A model generated the notes under the pieces. That model made no database searches. It worked only from the letters and a program-made list of their open reading frames with translations, and was not told where the DNA came from. Both the position numbers and the translations under genes were made by a program. From Acetobacteraceae bacterium (lineage in GTDB: Bacteria > Pseudomonadota > Alphaproteobacteria > Zavarziniales > Zavarziniaceae), in contig CANCOY010000003.1 in assembly GCA_947379865.1 (NCBI GenBank), forward strand, positions 4,765-68,764: a stretch of 64,000 nucleotides of DNA. Reading direction: 5' to 3'. Shown in pieces: positions 41,225 to 50,681 of this stretch (position 1 is its first letter; each line of letters begins with the position of its first letter).

Positions 41225-42771
41225 GGCATGCCTCGCGTATCCCGGAAATCCTCCGGAAAATGCCTCAGGGCGCTGGTGACGGGCAGGGCGGTCAGCCCGC
41301 CCAGCGCGCACAGCGACCCATCGGTCATGGTGGCGCAGAGATCTTCAAGCAGGGTTAGATTGGCCTCGGTATTCTCGCCAGCGCGGATGCGGTCGATCAC
41401 CTCAACCCCGCGCGTGGAGCCGATGCGGCAGGGCGTGCACTTGCCGCAACTCTCCAGGGCACAAAAGGCCATGGCAAAACGTGCTTGCGCGCCCATGTCG
41501 GCAGTGTCATCGAACACCACGATACCACCGTGCCCCAGCATCGCTCCAATCGCCGAAAGCCCCTCGTAATCCAGCGGCACGTCCAGAGCATCCGGGGGCA
41601 GATAGGCACCCAGGGGCCCGCCCAGTTGCACTGCCTTCAGCGGCCGGGCACTTGCCGTGCCACCACCGAAATCCTCGATCAGGGTGCGCAAGCTTGTCCC
41701 GAAGGGCACTTCCACAAGGCCGCCACGGGTAATGTTACCCCCCAACTGAACCGGCATGGTGCCACGCGACCGGCCCGTGCCAAGGGCGCCATAGGCGGCC
41801 TCGCCGCTGCCCGTCAGGATTGCGGGGACTGTGGCCAGGGTGACCAGATTGTTGATAACGGTGGGTTTGCCGAACAGGCCAGAGACAGCAGGCAGGGGCG
41901 GCTTTGGCCGCACCTCTCCCCGCCGGCCCTCCAGGCTTTCCAGCAGCGCCGTTTCCTCGCCGCAGATATAGGCGCCCGCACCCACGCGGATTTCCATGTC
42001 GAAGGTCGCCCTGCTGCCAAGCAAGGCGGGGCCAAGCAGGCCACCTGCGCGTGCCAGTGGCAAGGCGTTGGTCATGGTGGCAATGGCATCGGGATATTCC
42101 GAGCGGATATAGATGAAGCCCCGCGTCGCCCCCACGGCCAGCCCGGCAATCGCCATGCCCTCGATCACGGCAAAGGGATCGCCTTCCATCAGCATGCGGT
42201 CGGAAAAGGTGCCGCTGTCGCCCTCATCCGCATTGCAGACGATGTATTTCTGGTCAGCCGGGGTTGTCGCCACCGTGCGCCATTTGATCCCCGTGGGGAA
42301 ACCCGCCCCGCCCCGCCCGCGGAGGCCTGCCTCGTCCACCGCGCTGATGATCGCCGCACTGTCCAGGCCAAGGGCACGCGCCAGCCCGGCGAAACCCCCA
42401 TGGGCCTTGTAAGCCTCAAGGTCGAGGGGGTCGATCACGCCGCAGCGCGCAAAGGTTACCCGCGTCTGGCGGGCAAGCCAGGGCAAGGCGTCCATGGCAC
42501 CAAGGGCAAGGGGATGGTCCGCGAGGTTGAGAAAATCCTGCTCGAAAAGACCGGCAACGTCGGCCTCGGTCACCGGGCCAAAGCCGTGGCGCTGGCCCTC
42601 GATCTCCACTTCAACCAGCGGCTCAAGCCACATGGCACCCCGGCTGCCGGTGCGAACCACCGTGATGGCGATCCCCCGGCGCGCGGCCTCGCTCGTAACC
42701 AGATCCGCCACCGCATCGGCGCCCAGCGAGCGGGCGGTGGCATCGCGGGGGATGAAGATACGCCGCGTCAT
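41221..42771 (-). CDS. fdsB: NAD-dependent formate dehydrogenase, beta subunit (NuoF-like diaphorase)
   Basis: A 516-residue protein fusing a thioredoxin-like N-terminal part to a NuoF-like FMN/NAD domain. GRGGAGFPTGIKW (NADH site) and ICGEETALLESLEG precede the 4Fe-4S motif SCGKCTPCRIG. It passes electrons from FdsA to NAD. ATG 42771 overlaps the fdsG stop by 4 nt, and an upstream frame of 41 codons is rejected. Confidence 0.95.
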   Translation of the reverse strand: MTRRIFIPRDATARSLGADAVADLVTSEAARRGIAITVVRTGSRGAMWLEPLVEVEIEGQRHGFGPVTEADVAGLFEQDFLNLADHPLALGAMDALPWLARQTRVTFARCGVIDPLDLEAYKAHGGFAGLARALGLDSAAIISAVDEAGLRGRGGAGFPTGIKWRTVATTPADQKYIVCNADEGDSGTFSDRMLMEGDPFAVIEGMAIAGLAVGATRGFIYIRSEYPDAIATMTNALPLARAGGLLGPALLGSRATFDMEIRVGAGAYICGEETALLESLEGRRGEVRPKPPLPAVSGLFGKPTVINNLVTLATVPAILTGSGEAAYGALGTGRSRGTMPVQLGGNITRGGLVEVPFGTSLRTLIEDFGGGTASARPLKAVQLGGPLGAYLPPDALDVPLDYEGLSAIGAMLGHGGIVVFDDTADMGAQARFAMAFCALESCGKCTPCRIGSTRGVEVIDRIRAGENTEANLTLLEDLCATMTDGSLCALGGLTALPVTSALRHFPEDFRDTRGMP

Positions 42772-43274
42772 CTGGCAGGTTCCGCCTGTGCAAGGGGCAT
42801 GCCCAGCAGCGCGTCCAGCCGTGCTGGCGTCACGCGGCCGATCAGGCGGCCGTCCAGCATGATGGCGGGGGCGGCAGCGCAATTGCCAAGGCAATAGACC
42901 GGGTCCAGATCCACCTGGCCATCGGCACTGGTGCCGTTGAATTCTGTTTGCAGGCGCCCCTGTGCATGGGCAGCCAGCCGTTCCCCGCCCATGGCCTGGC
43001 AGGCTTCGGCGCGGCAGATTTTCAGATTGCGGCGGGCTGGCGGCCTGCGGCGGAAGTCGTGATAGAAGGACAGCACGCCGTGAACCTCGGCGCGGGACAG
43101 GTTCAGGCGGTCGGCCACCAGGGGCACTGCCGCATCGGGCACCCAGCCAAATTCAGCCTGAAGCGCGTGCAGCACCGGCAGCAGTGGCCCGGCAAGATGC
43201 TGGCACGCGGCAATGGCCGCCTCGGCCCGGGCCGGCTCAAACACCCTCTCTGCTGCCTTTTCGGCCGCTCCCAT
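42768..43274 (-). CDS. fdsG: NAD-dependent formate dehydrogenase, gamma subunit (NuoE-like)
   Basis: A 168-residue NuoE-like [2Fe-2S] protein with ligands in CRAEAC and VYCLGNCA. It is the first gene of the fds operon. ATG 43274 has GGGAG at suitable distance. The promoter region upstream (43275-43363) contains an AT-rich segment with a TCAATTCA direct repeat. Confidence 0.94.
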   Translation of the reverse strand: MGAAEKAAERVFEPARAEAAIAACQHLAGPLLPVLHALQAEFGWVPDAAVPLVADRLNLSRAEVHGVLSFYHDFRRRPPARRNLKICRAEACQAMGGERLAAHAQGRLQTEFNGTSADGQVDLDPVYCLGNCAAAPAIMLDGRLIGRVTPARLDALLGMPLAQAEPAR

Positions 43275-43332
43275 TGCTTCGTCTCCCACCTTTTGGGGCA
43301 GCATGGGCCGGTGAAGGCATAGGTGCAAATTC

Positions 43333-43358
43333 TCAATTCAGATCAAATGATCAATTCA
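43333..43358. promoter_or_regulatory. direct repeat in the fds operon promoter
   Basis: TCAATTCA occurs at 43333-43340 and again at 43351-43358, 18 bp apart, flanking a GATCAAATGATC core. This is the AT-rich 90-bp region between the LysR gene stop and fdsG start, a natural binding site for the LysR protein encoded just upstream. Confidence 0.5.
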
Positions 43359-43363
43359 AGTTA

Positions 43364-44284
43364 TCATCTGCCTGGATCGGCATCTGCCAGGGCCTCAGCA
43401 AACAGGGCTCTGGCAAGGGGCGGGGGCGGATCGCGGTCGGCCATCACAAGGCCAAGAACATGGCTGACGCCGGGGTCGGTGAGCTTAAGCGCCCGGGTGC
43501 CGGCAGGGGCGCCCAGACCGCTGATCAGGCTTTCCGGCACTACGCTTGCCCACAATTGCCCGCCAGCACTGGTGTGTGCAGGGCTGGCGGCGACATGGGC
43601 GGCCAGCGCCAGCACGCTGTTGGATTCTACTGTGGCACGCGGCCGGTGGCCGGCGCTGGCAAAGGCGGCATCGATGATCCGGCGGTTTTGCATATTGGGG
43701 GTCAGCAGGGCCAGGCGCAGGCTGGCCGCCTCGGCCCAGGTCATGCTGTCGCGCTCGGCAAGTGTGCCGCCCTCTGCCACCAGCAGCAGATAACGCTCAG
43801 TGTAAAGGGGCAGGGTGCGCACCCGTTGCAGGGGCTCATTGTCGAGGTAGGTCAGGCCCACATCGATCTCGAAGGCCTCAAGGGCGCGCTCGATCTCCAG
43901 CGAGGCCATGGACAGCACGGTGATCGCCACGCCCGGATGGCGGCTGCTGAAGGGCGCGGTGAAGCGGGCGGCGGCCGACAGGGCCGAGGGCACGACGCCA
44001 AGGCGCAGGGTGCCCGTCAGGCTCTGGCGCATTTCCCCCAGTTCCTGGCGCAGGGCATCGCAGTCGGCAAGAATGCGATGCGCCCAGTCCAGCACGCGTT
44101 CGCCCTCTGGCGTAAAACCCTGAAAGCGCTGGCCACGGGCAACGATGGGCACACCCAGATCATCCTCCAACTGGCGGATGCCCGCACTCAGCGCTGGCTG
44201 GCTGACGCCTGAGGCTGCGGCCGCCCGGCCAAAATGCCGCTCGCGCTCAAGCGCCACCAGATAGACGAGTTGCCTGATCACCAT
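43364..44284 (-). CDS. LysR family transcriptional regulator
   Basis: A 306-residue LysR protein with N-terminal winged HTH (HFGRAAAASGVSQPALSAGIRQLEDDLGV) and a periplasmic-binding-like effector domain. ATG 44284 puts the HTH at residues 15-50, and the upstream frame overlaps the GlxA-type gene and is rejected. It lies immediately upstream of fdsG on the same strand, matching FdsR-like regulators of formate dehydrogenase operons, and 4 nt downstream of the GlxA-type regulator gene. Confidence 0.92.
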   Translation of the reverse strand: MVIRQLVYLVALERERHFGRAAAASGVSQPALSAGIRQLEDDLGVPIVARGQRFQGFTPEGERVLDWAHRILADCDALRQELGEMRQSLTGTLRLGVVPSALSAAARFTAPFSSRHPGVAITVLSMASLEIERALEAFEIDVGLTYLDNEPLQRVRTLPLYTERYLLLVAEGGTLAERDSMTWAEAASLRLALLTPNMQNRRIIDAAFASAGHRPRATVESNSVLALAAHVAASPAHTSAGGQLWASVVPESLISGLGAPAGTRALKLTDPGVSHVLGLVMADRDPPPPLARALFAEALADADPGR

Positions 44285-44288
44285 GGCA

Positions 44289-45335
44289 TCACCCCGGCAC
44301 TGTGGTTGGAATGGGCAACTGGCCTGCATCGCGCCCTGCGGCCAGCCGGGCGCTGGCGGGTGTGGTGCCATAGCGGCTGCGGAAGGCGCGGGTGAAATGG
44401 GCCGCGTCGGTAAAGCCGCAGTCCTGCGCGATTTCGGCAATGCTGTGGCGGGTCTGGGTTAACAGGCCCAAGCCATGGGCAAGGCGCTGGTGGCGGCAAT
44501 GAACCTGCACACTGGTGCCGACTTCCGCCCGGAACAGCCGCCCCAGTTGCCGGGGCGACAGGCCAACGCGGGCGGCAAGCCCGGCCAGGCTGACGGGTTC
44601 TGACAGGTTCTGTTCCATCAGCGACAGGGCGCGGCGCACGCGCGGCTCCATGATCTGGGCATCAAGGGCGGTCTGGGGCTGGGGGGCGCCAGGTGCCCGG
44701 GCATGATCAACCATCATGATATGCAGGCTCTTTTGCGCCCGCGCCCGGCCCAGATGCCGTTCCACCAGCCAGGCCCCAAGGTCGAGCGCACCCGACCCGC
44801 CGGCGCAGGTCACGAATGGGCCGTCTTCCACGATCAGCTGGTCTGCCACGGGGCGCACCTCGGGGAACTCCTCGGCCAGGTCACGCAGGTGGAACCACGA
44901 CACACAGCACCGCCGCCCTGCCATCAGTCCCGCCGCCAGCAGGGCAAACATGCCGGTGCAAACCCCAATCAGCCGGGTGCCCGCCGCTGCCGCCCGGCGC
45001 AGATAGGCAAGCGTTGCCTCATCCGCCTGGGGGCCGCCGCGCAGCAGGCCACCGATGACGGCGATATAATCGAACTCCCTTGGGTCGCGGAATGTCTCCC
45101 ACGGCAGCACTTCCACCCCGGCGCTGGAGCGGATGGGGCGGCGCTCGGCGGCCATGATGGTCCAGGCGCAGTCGATGGGCCGGCTGCGGTCGCCTTCGTC
45201 CGCCGCCAGCCGCAGGGCATCGATGATCGCCGCAAAGGGCATCAGGGTGAAATTGGGCAGCAGCACAAACCCCATGCGAAGGGCCGGGCGATGGGCCGGG
45301 GGCAGCGGCTGCGTGGCAGGATGGGGCAGGGCCAT
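44289..45335 (-). CDS. GlxA/GbdR-type AraC regulator with DJ-1/PfpI domain
   Basis: A 348-residue regulator. Residues about 20-195 form a class-I glutamine amidotransferase-like sensor domain (VIGGLLRGG, GVCTGMFALLAAGLM). Residues about 235-330 form an AraC HTH (VSLAGLAARVGLSPRQLGRLF and SIAEIAQDCGFTDAAHFTRAF). Relatives GbdR and SouR activate glycine betaine, dimethylglycine and sarcosine catabolic genes. It is divergent from soxBDAG with a shared 85-bp promoter, strongly suggesting control of sarcosine oxidation. Confidence 0.9.
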   Translation of the reverse strand: MALPHPATQPLPPAHRPALRMGFVLLPNFTLMPFAAIIDALRLAADEGDRSRPIDCAWTIMAAERRPIRSSAGVEVLPWETFRDPREFDYIAVIGGLLRGGPQADEATLAYLRRAAAAGTRLIGVCTGMFALLAAGLMAGRRCCVSWFHLRDLAEEFPEVRPVADQLIVEDGPFVTCAGGSGALDLGAWLVERHLGRARAQKSLHIMMVDHARAPGAPQPQTALDAQIMEPRVRRALSLMEQNLSEPVSLAGLAARVGLSPRQLGRLFRAEVGTSVQVHCRHQRLAHGLGLLTQTRHSIAEIAQDCGFTDAAHFTRAFRSRYGTTPASARLAAGRDAGQLPIPTTVPG

Positions 45336-45359
45336 GACGTAAATATACAATCAATCCGT

Positions 45360-45412
45360 CCCGATTTGACAAGTATCCCCGGGCGGCTGCCGCTAGACTG
45401 GGGCAAATCGGG
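45360..45412. promoter_or_regulatory. long-spaced inverted repeat in the sox promoter reaching the ribosome-binding site
   Basis: CCCGATTTG (45360-45368) and CAAATCGGG (45404-45412) are perfect 9-bp inverted arms separated by 35 bases, with centres 44 bp apart (about four helical turns). The right arm abuts the GGGAGGGG ribosome-binding site of soxB. A TTGACA hexamer overlaps the left arm but has no well-spaced -10 partner. Confidence 0.6.
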
Positions 45413-45420
45413 AGGGGTTC

Positions 45421-46674
45421 ATGAAACAGCGTTTCTCCGCCTTTACACTTCTGCGGAATGGCCTTTCCTGGCACGAGAACTGGCAGCGCCAATGGCGTTC
45501 GCCTGATCCCAAGCCCGCCTATGATGTGGTAATCGTCGGCGGTGGCGGCCATGGCCTGGCCACGGCCTATTACCTGGCCAAGGAACACGGCATCACCAAT
45601 GTGGCCGTGCTGGAAAAGGGCTGGCTGGGCGGTGGCAACACCGGGCGTAACACCACCATCGTACGCTCCAACTATCTCTGGGATGAATCGGCCGCCCTCT
45701 ATGAACACAGCCTGAAGCTGTGGGAAGGCCTTTCGGCCGACCTCAATTACAACGTCATGCTCAGCCAGCGCGGGGTGATGAACCTTGCCCACAATCTGGG
45801 TGATGTGCGCGAGGCACAGCGCCGTGTGCATGCCAACCGCCTGAACGGCGTTGATGCGGAGTGGCTGGATACGGCGGGCGTCAAGGAATTCTGCCCGATC
45901 ATCAACACCTCGCCCGATGTGCGCTATCCGGTGCTGGGCGCCACCCTGCAACGGCGCGGCGGCACGGCCCGCCATGATGCGGTGGCCTGGGGCTATGCCC
46001 GCGGGGCCGATGCGCGCGGCGTCGACATCATCCAGAACTGTGAGGTCACCGGCTTTGATATCGAGGGCGGCGCCATTGTTGGCGTGCAGACCACGCGCGG
46101 CGCCATCCGCACCTCCAAGGTGGGTGTGGTTGCGGCAGGGCACAATTCGGTGCTGGCCGCCAAGGCCGGCATCCGCCTGCCGCTGCAGAGCCACCCGCTG
46201 CAGGCCCTGGTCTCGGAGCCGATCAAGCCTGTTCACGATTGCGTCGTCATGTCGAACACGGTGCATGTCTATGTCAGCCAGTCCGACAAGGGCGAACTGG
46301 TGATGGGCGCCGGCATCGACGGCTACAATTCTTATGCCCAGCGAGGCTCGTTCCACATTATCGAACACCAGATGGCGGCCTGCCTCGAACTGTTCCCGAT
46401 CTTCAGCCGTCTGCGCATGCTGCGGACCTGGGGGGGTATTGTGGATGTTTGCCCCGATGCCTCACCACTGCTGACCAAGACACCTGTGGCGGGCCTTTTC
46501 ATCAATGGCGGCTGGGGCACGGGTGGTTTCAAGGCAACGCCCGGCTCGGGCCATGTCTTTGCCCATACCATCGCCCGGGACGAGCCCCATCCCCTTGCGG
46601 CCCCCTTCAGCCTCGACCGTTTCACCACGGGCGCCCTGATCGACGAGCACGGCGCTGCCGCCGTCGCACATTGA
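45421..46674 (+). CDS. soxB: heterotetrameric sarcosine oxidase, beta subunit
   Basis: A 417-residue flavoprotein that oxidises sarcosine to glycine and a methylene group. The FAD motif [18 protein letters not shown] begins at about residue 37. [17 protein letters not shown] contains the His that covalently binds FMN in characterised enzymes. It is the first gene of soxBDAG, with GGGAGGGG before the ATG. The product methylene-tetrahydrofolate links to the nearby formate dehydrogenase genes. Confidence 0.96.
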   Translation: MKQRFSAFTLLRNGLSWHENWQRQWRSPDPKPAYDVVIVGGGGHGLATAYYLAKEHGITNVAVLEKGWLGGGNTGRNTTIVRSNYLWDESAALYEHSLKLWEGLSADLNYNVMLSQRGVMNLAHNLGDVREAQRRVHANRLNGVDAEWLDTAGVKEFCPIINTSPDVRYPVLGATLQRRGGTARHDAVAWGYARGADARGVDIIQNCEVTGFDIEGGAIVGVQTTRGAIRTSKVGVVAAGHNSVLAAKAGIRLPLQSHPLQALVSEPIKPVHDCVVMSNTVHVYVSQSDKGELVMGAGIDGYNSYAQRGSFHIIEHQMAACLELFPIFSRLRMLRTWGGIVDVCPDASPLLTKTPVAGLFINGGWGTGGFKATPGSGHVFAHTIARDEPHPLAAPFSLDRFTTGALIDEHGAAAVAH

Positions 46675-46684
46675 GACAAAACCG

Positions 46685-46999
46685 ATGCTGCTGATCTCCT
46701 GCCCCCATTGCGGCCCCTGCGACGAAACCGAATTCCATTGTGGTGGCGAGGCCCATGTGGCCCGCCCGCATGATCCCGCCGCCCTTGATGATGCGGCCTG
46801 GGGCGCATTCATCTTCATGCGTAATAATCCCAAGGGGCAATTCAACGAGCGCTGGGTGCACGCTGCGGGTTGCCGGCGCTGGTTCAACATGGTGCGCGAT
46901 ACGGTGACCCACCGCATCCTGGCCGTGTATCCCATGGGATCGCGACCACCGGCCGGCCTTGGCCATCTGGGTGCTGCAGTGGTGGAGGATGCACAGTGA
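46685..46999 (+). CDS. soxD: heterotetrameric sarcosine oxidase, delta subunit
   Basis: A 104-residue zinc subunit with ligands in ISCPHCG (Cys6, His8, Cys9) and the WVHAAGCRRWFN segment. It stabilises the complex. It lies 10 nt after soxB and overlaps soxA by 4 nt (GTGA). Confidence 0.95.
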   Translation: MLLISCPHCGPCDETEFHCGGEAHVARPHDPAALDDAAWGAFIFMRNNPKGQFNERWVHAAGCRRWFNMVRDTVTHRILAVYPMGSRPPAGLGHLGAAVVEDAQ

Positions 47000-49900
47000 C
47001 AAAGCCCATGGGCAGCCACCGCACGGCCAATGGCGGGCGCATCGACCGGTCACGGCCTCTCAGCTTCATGTTCGATGGTGTCACTTATGGCGGCTTTGCC
47101 GGCGATACGCTCGCCTCGGCCCTGCTGGCCAATGGTGTGCATCTGGTCGGGCGCAGCTTCAAATATCACCGCCCGCGCGGCGTGCTGACGGCGGGTGCCG
47201 ACGAGCCCAATGCCCTGGTGCAGCTGGAGCGTGGCGCCCGCACAGAGCCCAATCTGCGAGCGACCCAGGTGGAACTCTACCAGGGCCTGGTTGCCACCAG
47301 CGTCAACGCCTGGCCCAGCCTGACCCACGATCTGGGCGCCGTGAACCAGCTGCTGTCGCGCTTCTTTGTGGCGGGCTTCTATTACAAGACCTTCATGCGG
47401 CCCAAGGTACTGTGGGACCGGGTCTATGAGCCGTTCCTGCGCCGCATGGCCGGCCTTGGCCGCGCGCCTGAGCTGCCGGACCCGGATATCTACGACAAGA
47501 TGCATGTCCACTGCGATGTGCTGGTAGTGGGTGCCGGCCCGGCGGGACTGGCGGCGGCCCTTGCTGCTGGCCGCACCGGCGCCCGCGTCATCCTGATGGA
47601 CGAACAGGCAGAGGCTGGCGGCAGCCTGCTGTCCTCGGCTGAGAGCCTCGACGGCAAGCCTGCGCCTGACTGGGTGGCAGACGCCCTGGCGGAACTGGCA
47701 AGCCTGCCAGCGGTGCGGGTGCTGCAGCGCACCTCGGTCTTTGGCTATTACGACCAGAACTTCCTCTGCGCCGTTGAGCGGCGGACGGATCACCTTGGCC
47801 CCGGCGCCCGGCCCGGCCTTAGCCGCCAGCGCCTGTGGCATGTGCGGGCGGCCCGGGTGGTGCTGGCCACCGGCGCCCATGAACGCCCGCTGGTCTTTGC
47901 CGACAATGATCGCCCGGGCGTGATGCAGGCCTCGGCCGTGGCAACCTATGTGCGGCGCTTTGGTGTGCGCCTCGGCAGCCGGGCCGTGATTTTTACCACG
48001 AACGACAGCGCCTATGATGCGGTGGACGCCTTGCTGGCGGCCGGCATCGGTATTGCCGCTGTGGTCGATAGCCGCCCTGATCCCGGCCCCCGTGCCGAGG
48101 CGGCGCGGGCGGCTGGCGTGGTGGTGCATGCGGGATGCGTGGTGGCGGCAACCCATGGCACCCGGCGCATTACGGGCGTTGAGGTTCGCGGCTGCGAGGG
48201 TGGTGTGCTGGCGCCTGCTGGTCTGCGCCTGTCCTGCGACCTGCTGGCCATCTCCGGCGGGTGGAGCCCGGCGGTTCATCTGTTCAGCCAGTCCCAGGGC
48301 CGGGTGCGCTGGGACGAGGCGAAACTGTGCTTTGTTCCCGGCGAGGCGGCCCAGGCCCAGACTTCGGCAGGGGCATGCAATGGCACTTTCGGCCTTGGCG
48401 CCGTGCTGGCCGAGGGTCTGGCCGCAGGGGCCAGTGCCGCCCATCTGGCAGGCTTTGGCGATGGCGCTGTTCCGGCCACGCCCGCCGTGGCTGAGGTGGC
48501 GGCCGCGCCCGGTGACGCCCTCTGGCTGGTGCCGGGGCTGAAGCCGCTGGGCCGCGCCGGCAAGCATTTTGTCGATTTCCAGAACGACGTGACCGCCTTT
48601 GACATCCGCCTTGCTGCGCGCGAAGGCTTTGAGTCGGTGGAGCACGTCAAGCGTTACACCACCAATGGCATGGCGACGGACCAGGGCAAGACGTCCAACG
48701 TAAATGGCCTGGCCATTCTGGCCGACACCCTTGGCCGGGCGATCCCGGAAGTGGGAACCACCACCTTCCGCGCGCCCTACACCCCGGTAACTTTTGGTGT
48801 CATGGCAGGGCGTGACCTTGGCGAGATGCTGGACCCCGTGCGGACAACACCCATCCATGCCTGGCATGTGGCACGCGGCGCCCTGTTCGAGGATGTGGGC
48901 CAGTGGAAGCGCCCCTGGTACTTCCCCTTGGCTGGCGAGGACATGCATGCCGCCGTGCGGCGCGAGGCCAAGGCCGTACGTGACGGCCTTGGCGTGCTCG
49001 ACGCCTCCACCCTTGGCAAGATCGAGATCCGGGGGCGGGATGCCGGTGTGTTCCTTGACCGGATCTATACCAATCTCTTCTCGAAACTTGGCATCGGGCG
49101 TTGCCGCTATGGCCTGATGTGCAAGGAAGACGGCATGGTCTTTGACGATGGCGTCACCGCCCGTCTTGGGCCAGACCATTATTACATGACCACCACCACG
49201 GGCGGGGCGGCCCGGGTGCTGGACTGGCTGGAAGACTATCTGCAAACGGAATGGCCAGACCTCGAGGTCTACTGCACCTCGGTGACGGAACAATGGTCAA
49301 CCATTGCTGTCTCTGGCCCGCGCGCCCGTGATCTGCTGGCGGACCTCGCCCCCGGCATGGCGGTCGACCCTGAGAGTTTCCCGTTCCTGTCCATGCGCGA
49401 AGGCATGGTGGCGGGGCTGGCCGCGCGGGTGTTCCGCATTTCCTTTACCGGTGAGCTTTCGTACGAGATCAACGTGCCCTCGCACCTGGGCCTCGCCATG
49501 TGGCAGGCGGTGATGGCAGCAGGCGCCCGGCACGGCATCACGCCTTATGGCACCGAGACCATGCATCTGCTGCGCGCCGAGAAGGGCTTCATCATCATTG
49601 GCCAGGAAACCGATGGCACGGTGACCCCGCTTGACCTTGGCATGGACTGGATCGTCTCCAAGCAGAAGGATTTCGTCGGCAAGCGCAGCCTGACCCGCAG
49701 CGACACCGCACGCGCGGACCGCAAGCGCCTTGTAGGCCTGCTGCCGGAAGATGAGGGCGAGGTCTTGCCCGAAGGGGCACAGCTGGTAGAGATGGCCGGT
49801 GGTACGCCGCCGGTGCCCATGCTGGGCCATGTCACCTCCAGCTACTGGAGCCCCAACCTTGGCCGCTCCTTTGCCCTTGCGCTGATCAAGGGTGGGCCAG

Positions 49901-50010
49901 AGCGTCTGGGCCAGATTGTTTTTGCGCCTCTGGCAGGGGGGCGTACGGTGAAGGCCCGGATTGTTGAGCCGGTCTTCCTTGACCGGGAAGGGAGCCGGCA
50001 GAATGGCTGA
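46996..50010 (+). CDS. soxA: heterotetrameric sarcosine oxidase, alpha subunit
   Basis: A 1004-residue subunit. The N-terminus is a Fer2_4-like fold without iron ligands (KYHRPRGVLTAG). An NAD-binding Rossmann domain has VLVVGAGPAGLAAALAAGR at about residue 174. The C-terminal half is a glycine-cleavage T-protein-like folate domain, with YGLMCKEDGMVFDDGV and FTGELSYEINVP. The start is GTG 46996, coupled to the soxD stop, and a longer upstream frame overlapping soxD is rejected. It transfers the methylene group to tetrahydrofolate. Confidence 0.95.
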   Translation: MTKPMGSHRTANGGRIDRSRPLSFMFDGVTYGGFAGDTLASALLANGVHLVGRSFKYHRPRGVLTAGADEPNALVQLERGARTEPNLRATQVELYQGLVATSVNAWPSLTHDLGAVNQLLSRFFVAGFYYKTFMRPKVLWDRVYEPFLRRMAGLGRAPELPDPDIYDKMHVHCDVLVVGAGPAGLAAALAAGRTGARVILMDEQAEAGGSLLSSAESLDGKPAPDWVADALAELASLPAVRVLQRTSVFGYYDQNFLCAVERRTDHLGPGARPGLSRQRLWHVRAARVVLATGAHERPLVFADNDRPGVMQASAVATYVRRFGVRLGSRAVIFTTNDSAYDAVDALLAAGIGIAAVVDSRPDPGPRAEAARAAGVVVHAGCVVAATHGTRRITGVEVRGCEGGVLAPAGLRLSCDLLAISGGWSPAVHLFSQSQGRVRWDEAKLCFVPGEAAQAQTSAGACNGTFGLGAVLAEGLAAGASAAHLAGFGDGAVPATPAVAEVAAAPGDALWLVPGLKPLGRAGKHFVDFQNDVTAFDIRLAAREGFESVEHVKRYTTNGMATDQGKTSNVNGLAILADTLGRAIPEVGTTTFRAPYTPVTFGVMAGRDLGEMLDPVRTTPIHAWHVARGALFEDVGQWKRPWYFPLAGEDMHAAVRREAKAVRDGLGVLDASTLGKIEIRGRDAGVFLDRIYTNLFSKLGIGRCRYGLMCKEDGMVFDDGVTARLGPDHYYMTTTTGGAARVLDWLEDYLQTEWPDLEVYCTSVTEQWSTIAVSGPRARDLLADLAPGMAVDPESFPFLSMREGMVAGLAARVFRISFTGELSYEINVPSHLGLAMWQAVMAAGARHGITPYGTETMHLLRAEKGFIIIGQETDGTVTPLDLGMDWIVSKQKDFVGKRSLTRSDTARADRKRLVGLLPEDEGEVLPEGAQLVEMAGGTPPVPMLGHVTSSYWSPNLGRSFALALIKGGPERLGQIVFAPLAGGRTVKARIVEPVFLDREGSRQNG

Positions 50011-50620
50011 TGTCCTGATCAATCCTGTCGCTGACAGGCTCTCCCCCCTTGAGCTGCTCAGGGTAACACTGGCAGCGGCATCGGATCCGTCTCAGGTGGC
50101 AATCCGTGAGCTGCCATTCCTCTGCCAGATCGCCCTGCGCGGGAGCCCCGGCAACACACTGTTTATGGCGGCGGTGCAGAAGGCGCTTGGCCTCGATCTG
50201 CCGGTGAAGGCGGGTTCTGTCGTGCTGGCGGGCTCAGTACGGGCCCTCTGGCTTGGCCCGGATGAATGGCTGGTTGTGGCACCCGACGGGGCGGCGCCTG
50301 CACTTCTTTCGGCACTGGCTGCGGCCCTTGAGGGGGTGCACGCCCAGGCGGTTGACGTGTCGGCCAACCGCACTGTGATTGCTCTTGAAGGGCCGCGTGC
50401 GGCTGAGGTCCTGGCCAAGGGCCTGACCCTCGACCTCCACCCACGCGCCTTTGGCCCCGGGCGGGTTACCCAGACCATCCTTGCCCGGGCAGCAGTGATC
50501 CTTGAGCAGACCGGGGAGGCGCCGGCCTATCGGCTTTACGTGCGTAACTCCTTTGCCACCTATCTCGCCTCCTGGCTGATGGATGCCGCAGCGGAATATC
50601 GTCTGCCGCCGCTCTGTTAG
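50003..50620 (+). CDS. soxG: heterotetrameric sarcosine oxidase, gamma subunit
   Basis: A 205-residue subunit resembling the folate-binding fold of T-protein, with LWLGPDEWLVVAP and a C-terminal YVRNSFATYLASWLMDAA. ATG 50003 overlaps the soxA stop by 8 nt. It ends the soxBDAG operon. No serine hydroxymethyltransferase or formyl-THF deformylase gene is adjacent. Confidence 0.93.
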   Translation: MADVLINPVADRLSPLELLRVTLAAASDPSQVAIRELPFLCQIALRGSPGNTLFMAAVQKALGLDLPVKAGSVVLAGSVRALWLGPDEWLVVAPDGAAPALLSALAAALEGVHAQAVDVSANRTVIALEGPRAAEVLAKGLTLDLHPRAFGPGRVTQTILARAAVILEQTGEAPAYRLYVRNSFATYLASWLMDAAAEYRLPPLC

Positions 50621-50681
50621 AGGTTCATTAAGTCCCGGCTTCTAGCCTTGGTCCATGCTGTCGGGACCGCAACTTAGCCCC

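Noticed and set aside
45366..45399. TTGACA ... TAGACT considered as the sox promoter
   Set aside because: Spacer is 22 bp, too long for a standard sigma-70 promoter.
47050..49293. 747-codon minus-strand open frame inside soxA
   Set aside because: Lies wholly antisense to sarcosine oxidase alpha. No domain or plausible ribosome-binding site.
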